Below, in pieces: positions 1-6,957 of a stretch of 10,196 nt of DNA. Below the pieces are notes generated by a model. That model saw nothing but the letters and a program-made list of their open reading frames with translations. It was not told the DNA's origin and ran no database searches. Numbering within the stretch: position 1 is the first letter of the stretch; every line of letters begins with the position of its first letter. The position numbers and the translations under genes are program-made. The stretch comes from Baffinella frigidus (lineage: Eukaryota > Cryptophyceae > Cryptomonadales > Baffinellaceae), in the NCBI GenBank assembly GCA_026770585.1, contig MU646418.1, positions 378,023-388,218 of the forward strand, in the 5' to 3' direction.

Positions 1-61
1 CAACCCCAAACCCTCATCCCTAAACCATCCCCAACCGCGCTGCATACACTAACCACGCATC
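1..61. repeat. Degenerate telomere-like repeats
   Basis: Runs of CCCTAAA/CCCCAAA-type heptamers on the plus strand. No gene is visible. Confidence 0.6.
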
Positions 62-318
62 CCGCAATGCGAAACGCAAAACGCGGGCGCCATGCGGCGC
101 CCCTGCCGCGCTTTGTCAGGGTGCATGCATGCGTTTGCCAGGGCGGTGCCCGCCGCCCGAGAGACACTGTGCGGGGACCACTGCCACCGTGCTGCACTCC
201 TGCACGCAACCGCGCCTGGCGATCTCTGGTACGAATCAGGCCGCACCTAGCGAGGACAATGCCGCCCTGCCGAAGGCTCTCTGTCGAACGCTGAGAGCTA
301 CGCGGATGCGTGCATCGC
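62..318. other. GC-rich unassigned block
   Basis: Non-repetitive GC-rich sequence between two telomere-like tracts, with several short overlapping reading frames. None resembles the expected extreme N-terminus of ClpB or any other family I know. It could hold an upstream exon or untranslated sequence, but I cannot support either. Confidence 0.4.
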
Positions 319-436
319 CTGGACCCTCAACTCTAAACCCTCAAGCCTCAACCCCACACCCCAAACCTCCAACCTCCAACCCTGAACCCTGCATCCTAAA
401 CCCTGAACCCCAAACCCCAAACCCTGCCCCCTAACC
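319..436. repeat. Telomere-like heptamer tract
   Basis: Degenerate CCCTAAA/CCCTCAA/CCCTGAA units, C-rich strand on plus. Confidence 0.7.
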
Positions 437-442
437 TAATCT

Positions 443-588
443 GCGGAAACGAATAAAAATATTACTTTCTGGGACCTTTCTGGCATCCAGATTCACTACC
501 CAATTGGGGTTTAATAGCAATAGTCAAGCCTCTGTGCAGCAAGTATCGTTGCCAAAAAGGTCCCAGTAACATTTTTATTCGTTTCCGG
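443..588. mobile_element. MITE-like element with ~40-base terminal inverted repeats
   Basis: The left arm (444-485, CGGAAACGAATAAAAAT...) is the near-perfect reverse complement of the right arm (549-588, ...ATTTTTATTCGTTTCCGG). The left arm has a four-base insertion and a few substitutions. The arms flank a ~60-base centre with no coding capacity. Small size, long arms and an AT-rich character unlike the flanking repeats fit a non-autonomous DNA transposon or a foldback element. No clear target-site duplication is visible. Confidence 0.7.
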
Positions 589-842
589 AGATGAAACCCC
601 CAAACCCTCAACCGGTGCCCCCCCCCATGTGGCGTAGGTCCTAGTCTTACCCTGAACCGGCAAGCAGGTGGAAGTGCTGCTGTAACCCTGTAACCCCTAA
701 CCCCTAAACTCTGAACCCTGAACCCTAATCCGTAAACCCTAAACCCCACACCCCACCCTCAAACCCTAAACACCAACCCCCAAACACTACCCTCTAAATC
801 CCAAACCTCACCCCCTAAACCCGACGCCCTAAACGCTGGCCC
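589..842. repeat. Telomere-like repeats upstream of exon 1
   Basis: Degenerate CCCTAAA/CCCTGAA tracts at about 591-616 and 684-840, interrupted by a short GC-rich stretch. Probably part of the intron that precedes exon 1 in this window. Confidence 0.6.
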
Positions 843-890
843 TTGCTTCAAGGGCCCGTGCTTCACCCTAAGCCCTCAACTGCCAATCAG

Positions 891-989
891 GTGGACGTGC
901 TGTTGTACTCGCTGCTCTCGGACGAGACGTGCCAGCGTATCCTCTCAAAGGCCGCGGGCAAGGGCGCCTTCTCGTCCCTCATGCAACAG
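891..989 (+). CDS. clpB: clpB exon 1 in window: N-domain
   Basis: 33 codons in phase 0, from [20 protein letters not shown] to LMQQ. It corresponds to the first Clp N-domain repeat, where the family has an 'EHLLxALL...ArrIL.kaG' pattern. The acceptor is AATCAG at 885-890 and the donor is CAG|gtcatc at 990. Without the donor the frame stays open for a further 23 codons before a stop, so the 3' boundary rests on alignment with the family and on a clean join to exon 2. At least one earlier exon encoding the start must exist upstream, and I could not identify it. Confidence 0.82.
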
Positions 990-3900
990 GTCATCCATCA
1001 CCTCCTCCCCCACCACACGGTGGACTACGAACCTTTCATCAAAAGTCAACTTGCCTGAAGATAATGAACTTGGCAATTTTTTCTGATGCAAATTGGTCAC
1101 GTAACACCCGGAATTCTAGACCCAACGAAACCCTCGAAGGCCACTGTGTGGTGCAACAGGTTGTCTCCTCCCTCACGCAAGCCACAGGTTACCCATCACA
1201 TCTGCCCCATTCTATTTCGGCGGAACACCAATCTGGCGCGCCCGGGCTCTCTGGAGCGGAAAAGGTGGCGGGTTTGTACCACACACCCAGCATGTCAACT
1301 TGGGAAGGGTCATCCAGCCAGTCTGAGACAGAGCTGGAGGTTACCCCCAGAGGGCGTGCCTGTGGGCGTGCCCCGTACTAGGTGTGCCTATGGACGTGAC
1401 GGCAATACTTGTGTCCACCCTCCCAAGACACGGGGCGATCCCTCGTGCATCTAACATTTTTTAATTGTAATTTATTGTTTTTGCAATAATGGTTGTCATT
1501 ATTTTTGCTACAATTATTGTTATTTATTATTTTCTTGTACGCAGATGGTGCGGGGGCTGGAGGAACATCTCCGGACGCTCCCCTCTGTTTCTGGCAACGC
1601 GGGCCAGCCCAAGGTCTCGCCCTCATCTTGTCGTAATGGTGTACAATTAGTTGCACAGTTAGTTGTGCAGTTTGTTGTACAGTTGTACAGTTGTACAGTT
1701 GTACAGTTGTACAGGTGTACATAGTCTTGCCCTAATATTGATGTACAGTTGTACAGTTGCACAGTCAGTTGTAAAGTTTTTTGTACAGTTGTACAGTTAG
1801 TTGTACAGTTAGTTGTACAGTTGTACAGGTGTACAGAACCTGAACCCGCACCTCTCGTCCAACCCCGAAAAAACACCGTGGGCCAGCAGAAGGTCATGTG
1901 CCCCTAAACCCACACCTTGAACCCTATACCTCAAAACTCGTCCCCTGAACCCTACAACCCACACCGCGGTGCAGCAGAAGGCCTCGATCTAACCTCGCCA
2001 ACACTTTACTCTCACCTGTGATGGATAACCCGTTGGCTCATAACCTGACCACCTTACCTTTGAACCGCGACCTCTCGTCCAAACCCTCAAACCTAACAAC
2101 TCGTCCTGACCCAAAACCCCACGCCCCAAACCCCAAGCCTCAACGCCTAACTTCTAACGTCTAAACTCCAAACCCTTGACCCTTAACCCTTAACTCTAAA
2201 CCGTGAACCCTGCACCCTAAACCCTCAACCCTAAACCCCAAACCCTGATCCCTCATCCCCACACCCTCACCCTACACCCTAGAAGCTCCTGGCTCTCTCA
2301 TGGTCAGTTGCGTTCCACCAAAGACCTCAACCTAATCTCTAAACCCTCAACCCTCAATCCTGCACCCTAAACCCTAAACCCTTTACCCTAAACCCTGAAC
2401 CCTAAACCCTCAACTCTACACCCTCAACCCTCAACCCTCAACCCTGAACCCTCAACCCTCAACCCCAAAGCCGAAAACCCAAACCCTAAACCCCAAACCC
2501 GAAACCCCAAACCCTAAACCCTCAACCCTCAACCCCACACCCCAAATCCCAAACCCTAAACCCTTAACCCAAAACGCGGAGTACAGATGGCGGCTCCTTC
2601 TCTATCAGCGTCTCTGAAGGACGCAAACGCCATCAAGCAGCGCCTCCAGGCAAACTTCAAACCATCAACCCTCACCCCTGACCCCCCCAACCCCCAACCC
2701 CCCAACAACTCAAACCCTAAACTCTGAAACTGTGAAACCCGCACCCCTGAACCCGAAACCCTGAACCCCAACCCCCAACCCCCCAATCCCCCAACAACCC
2801 AAACCCTAGCAGCGACTCCAGAACCCCACCTCCCCAACAACTCCAGAAACCCACCTCCCCAACAACCCAGACCCTAAACCCCAAACCCAAACTCTAACCC
2901 CGAAACCCCAAATCTTAAACCCCCAACCCCAAAACCCTAAACCCGAAACCCGAAACCCCAAGGATGATGCCAAATCGGTGGAGCACATTTCGGAGATGGT
3001 CATGCATAATCCTGAACCCTCAACCCTGACACCCCTGACCCCCTCAACCTGGACCCCTGTACCCTGAACCCCAAAATCCCAAACCCTCACCTCCAACAAC
3101 AGGACGACTATATTTCGGTGGAGCACATGCTGATCGCGTGTGTCAAGGCCCCTCGCGTCCGGTAGCCTCAACCCTCAACCCTTAACTAACTCCAAACCAC
3201 ACCCAAACGAAACCCTAAACCCTTAACTAACCCCGAGATTCTGTACTAACCCCCTGACCCTAAACCCTGAGTAACCCCGAAACCCTACACCCCAGCCCCT
3301 GCACACTGAACCCTAATCCCTGATCTCTACGCTCTAACCACTATGCCCTACGCCCTTGGGCCGTACACCTCTCACCTCTCACCCCAAACCCCATCCCCCA
3401 AACCTCAAACCCCAAACCCCATCTAATTCTTCATCCCTGGTCAGGTCGAGCGGCGTGCTGGAGAAGTTCTCGATTTCAGAGGCAGCCATCGAGCAGGCTG
3501 TCGAGGAGGTTTACCCCTCGCCCCCAAATCCTACATTCCAACCCCCAGGGTTCAAGGTTCAGGGGTCAGGGTGTGGATCGGGTTTAGGCGATTGAGGAGG
3601 CTGTCGAGGAGGGTTTGACCCTTGACCCCAAACTCTAAACTCTAAACCCCACCCCCCAGGGTTCAGGGTTCAGGGTTCGTCTTGCCCACCTCTGCCTTCC
3701 CGGACCTTTGGCTTCGCATATCGGTCTAGTTACTTTCGTGGTAGCAGTTTCGGTTGAGATGGTGTGTATGTACCGACCAATTGTCAACTGGTACCACGAA
3801 AGCAACTAGACCGATCTGCGAAGCCGACACACGAACGGGGAGGCACAACATCTCAACCGAAACTCCGTTCGGACGTTCCCCCCTAGCTCCACACAACGGT

Positions 3901-6502
3901 CGTGTTGGTCAACTCAATACACATCGCCCGACGCTGTATGCCGTGACACAGCGTCGTATGTGCATGTCCTCACCCCCCCCTCCCCCAGATCCGCAAGGGG
4001 CAGCGAGTGACGTCGCGCACGCCCGAGGCCACGTACGAGGCGCTCAACAAGTACGGCCGCGACCTCACCGAGGTCGAGACCCTGCACCCTACATCCCAAT
4101 ATCTCGACCCTACACCCTAGATCCGAATATCTCGACCCTACACCCTAGATCCGAATATCTCGACCCTACACCCTAGATCCGAATATCTCGACCCTACACC
4201 CTAGATCCGAATATCTCGACCCTACACCCTAGATCCCAGATCAACACCCTATATCTCGACCCTGCACCCTATATTCAAACCCCTGAACCCCACACCCCGA
4301 ACCCTGAACCCCGAACCTTGAACCATGAACCCTGAACCCCGAACCCTGAACCCGAAACCATGCCCGAGGCGACGTACACGGCGCTCAATGCGTACGGCCG
4401 TGACCTCACCGAAGTCGAGAACCCCGCAACCCCTGCAACTCTACACCCTGAACCCTGAACCCTGAACCCTGAACCCTGAACCCTGAACCCTGAACTCCGA
4501 ATCCTGAACCCTTAACCATGAACCCTAAACCACGCCCGAGGACGTATGAGGCTCTCAATACGTACGGCCGTGACCTCACCGAGGTCGAGAAACCCTGAAC
4601 CCTACACCCTATATCCGAACCCCTGAACCCTCTATCCGAAACCCTGAACCCTGAACCCTGAACCCTGAACCCCGAACCCTGAACCCGAAACACCTGACCA
4701 CTTCAAACCACACACCACATACCACACCTCAAAGCGTAAACGGTAAACGCTTGAGCGATACACCTCACAGCGCAAACAGTAAACAGTAAAGCCCGAAACA
4801 GGAGGCGAGGGCCGGGCGGCTGGATCCGGTGATCGGGCGGGATGAGGAGATCCGTCGCACGATCCAGATCCTCTCACGCCGCACCAAGAACAACCCGGTC
4901 GAGCCCAATAAACCGTTAACGACCGATAAACCCTTAACGACCGTTCCCCCAATAAACCCTTAACAGACAACAGCCCGGGTTCCCCGAATAAACCCTTAGA
5001 TCGTAAGGGACGAGGAGCGTCGCACGATCCAGATCCTCTCACGCCGCACCAAGAACAACCCGGTAGAGCCCAATAAACCCTTAACGAACAGTAGCCCGGT
5101 CGAGCCCAATAAACCGTTAACGGACAACAGCCCGGGTTCGCCCAATAAACCCTTAACCGACAACAGCCCGGTCTCTCCCGATCAACCCTGAACAGTCTCG
5201 GGGGCCCTACACCCCAAAGCCTAAACACTGAAGACTAAACGCTACACACCACACCCTACACCTCAAACGCTCAACGCCATACCCTAAAACCCAGCTCAGG
5301 CAGTGGAGTTCTTGGACAAAGCACACACAGAACCTGGAAAATTGGCATTTTGGAACCCAAAGAATGGACATCGACATGTGGAGAATGAAAGAAAGTTGAG
5401 AGGCGTGTGGAGACTGCCAGGATGCGTGGGGGTTGGTAGGTGCTACTGGGGGAGGCAGGGGTGGGCAAGACGGCAGTGGCAGAGGGGCTATGTGCAAACC
5501 CAAAGAATTCACATGTGGAGACTGAAAGAACGTTTTGGGGCGCGTCAGGTGCTTCTGGGGGGGGCAGGGGTGTGCAATACGGCAGAGGCAGAGGGGCTCG
5601 TGGCTTGGACACTGATAAAATGTGCGGGCGACTGGAGACTGAAAGGATGCGTGGGGGCTTAGAGACTGAAAAGATGTGTGCCCCCCCCGTGTCAGGTGCT
5701 GCTAGGGGAGGCAGGGGTGGGCAAGACGGCGGTGGCAGAGGGGCTTGCCCAGCGCATCGTCGCCAACGATGTCCCTGCCAACCTCCAGGTCTATCCCCCC
5801 CCCGGCAAACCCTAAAACCTCACCCATACACACACCCTAAACCCTAGACACCAATCCCTCAACCCTCAACCCTCAACCCTCAACCCTACACCCTAAACCC
5901 TGAATCCTTAAACCTAAACACTAAACCCTCAACCCCAAAGCGCGTAGGAATCCGTGTGGGCAGGGGCGGGCCCCAATCCCTAAACCCCAAACCCCACACC
6001 AGGGGTGGAGGGTGTTTTCGCTGGACCTATGGGCACTCGTGCCGCAAAGTTAGTTAAAGTTAAAAGTATCTCTATAGAGAGATTTAGCAGACTCTGAGCC
6101 CTACACCAACCCCTACACCAGGGTCGGAGGGTGTTTTCGCTGGACCTAGGGGCGCTTGTGGCGGGTGCCAAGTTCCGGGGGGACTTCGAGGAGCGTCTGA
6201 AGGCTGTTATCAACGAGGTGCGTTGCCCCCCCCTGCCTCCCGCATCAGCACCTCACGCCCCCCCACACATCGCGGAAGGCTGTTATCAACGAGGTGTTGC
6301 CCCCCCCCATGCCCCCCCCCTGCCCCCCCCTGCAGCACCCAACGTGCCCCGAGGCGCTTTTCTCGGGGTTCGGGATTCGGGATGTGTCATCGCGTCCCGG
6401 GGCGCGACCACACATGCTGCGCCCCATTGTGCGTGGGGAACGCCTTTCTGTGCCGCGCGCTCCATCACCCCCGCCTTCTGCACGGGTCATGAGACGCGTC
6501 AG

Positions 6503-6541
<39 letters not shown>

Positions 6542-6586
6542 TTCTCTGTCTCTGTCTCTCTCTCTCTCTCCCTCTCTTTCTCTCTG

Positions 6587-6633
<47 letters not shown>

Positions 6634-6863
6634 GTTTCTCTGTCTGTCTCTCGCTCTCTCTTTCTCTCTATCGTTCTCTCCCTGGTGCGCCCCCTGGTGT
6701 GTGGAAGACCTTTCTATGCGCATCAAGACTCGGGTGCATCACCGAGGTGCATTCCGGGCCCTGCTGCGCGGCGAAGGGCCTTTTGCTGCGCGTCTCTTGT
6801 TGCAGCCATGCCTACTCTTGCTGCAGGTGTGAATACGTCACGTCACGTTTTTGATGCTAAAGG

Positions 6864-6901
<38 letters not shown>

Positions 6902-6918
6902 GCTCTCTCTCTCTTTCT

Positions 6919-6957
<39 letters not shown>

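Larger units (their letters stand above)
1614..2586 (+). other. clpB intron 2
   Basis: 973 bases, GTCTCG...ACAG. It contains the GTACAGTT minisatellite, two short echoes of the exon 2 end, and a long CCCTAAA/CCCTCAA tract. Confidence 0.75.
3509..3988 (+). other. clpB intron 5
   Basis: 480 bases, GTTTAC...CCAG. It holds an echo of exon 5, two patches of repeats in the reversed (G-rich) orientation, and an inverted-repeat element at 3710-3863. Confidence 0.8.
4073..4801 (+). other. clpB intron 6
   Basis: 729 bases, GTCGAG...ACAG. In order: a 28-base tandem array, CCCTGAA tracts, two echoes of exon 6, and a unique stretch at 4690-4798. Confidence 0.85.
5370..5690. repeat. Purine-rich tandem block with GTGGAGACTGAAAG motifs
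   Basis: ACATGTGGAGA(A/C)TGAAAGAA, GGAGACTGAAAGGATGCGTGGGGG and AGAGACTGAAAAGATGTG recur at about 5374, 5513, 5633 and 5660 around the P-loop copies. The duplicated unit therefore included upstream intron as well as exon. Confidence 0.75.
4898..5695 (+). other. clpB intron 7
   Basis: 798 bases, GTCGAG...TCAG. The 5' half is a minisatellite with exon 7 echoes. The 3' half (5290-5690) is a purine-rich region carrying two P-loop echoes of exon 8. Confidence 0.85.

Noticed and set aside
67-434. Possible upstream N-terminal exon of clpB in the GC-rich block
   Set aside because: No frame matched the expected start of the Clp N-domain or gave a phase-0 donor leading to exon 1.
1378-1897. Thr/Cys/Asn-rich reverse frames
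   Set aside because: Artefact of the GTACAGTT array.
2281-2325. Possible echo of exon 3 upstream of it
   Set aside because: Only short shared words (GCTCCT, CTCT, TCAG) without a consistent alignment.
4406-5228. Reverse-strand frames with FRVQGSG and WARPGC repeats
   Set aside because: They are produced by CCCTGAA tracts and the AATAAACCC minisatellite, overlapping the well-supported exon 7.
6131-6900. Ser/Leu-rich plus-strand and Arg/Glu-rich minus-strand frames
   Set aside because: The repeated part is the CT microsatellite. The start of the 233-codon frame is genuine exon 9, but beyond the donor at 6218 it is intron.
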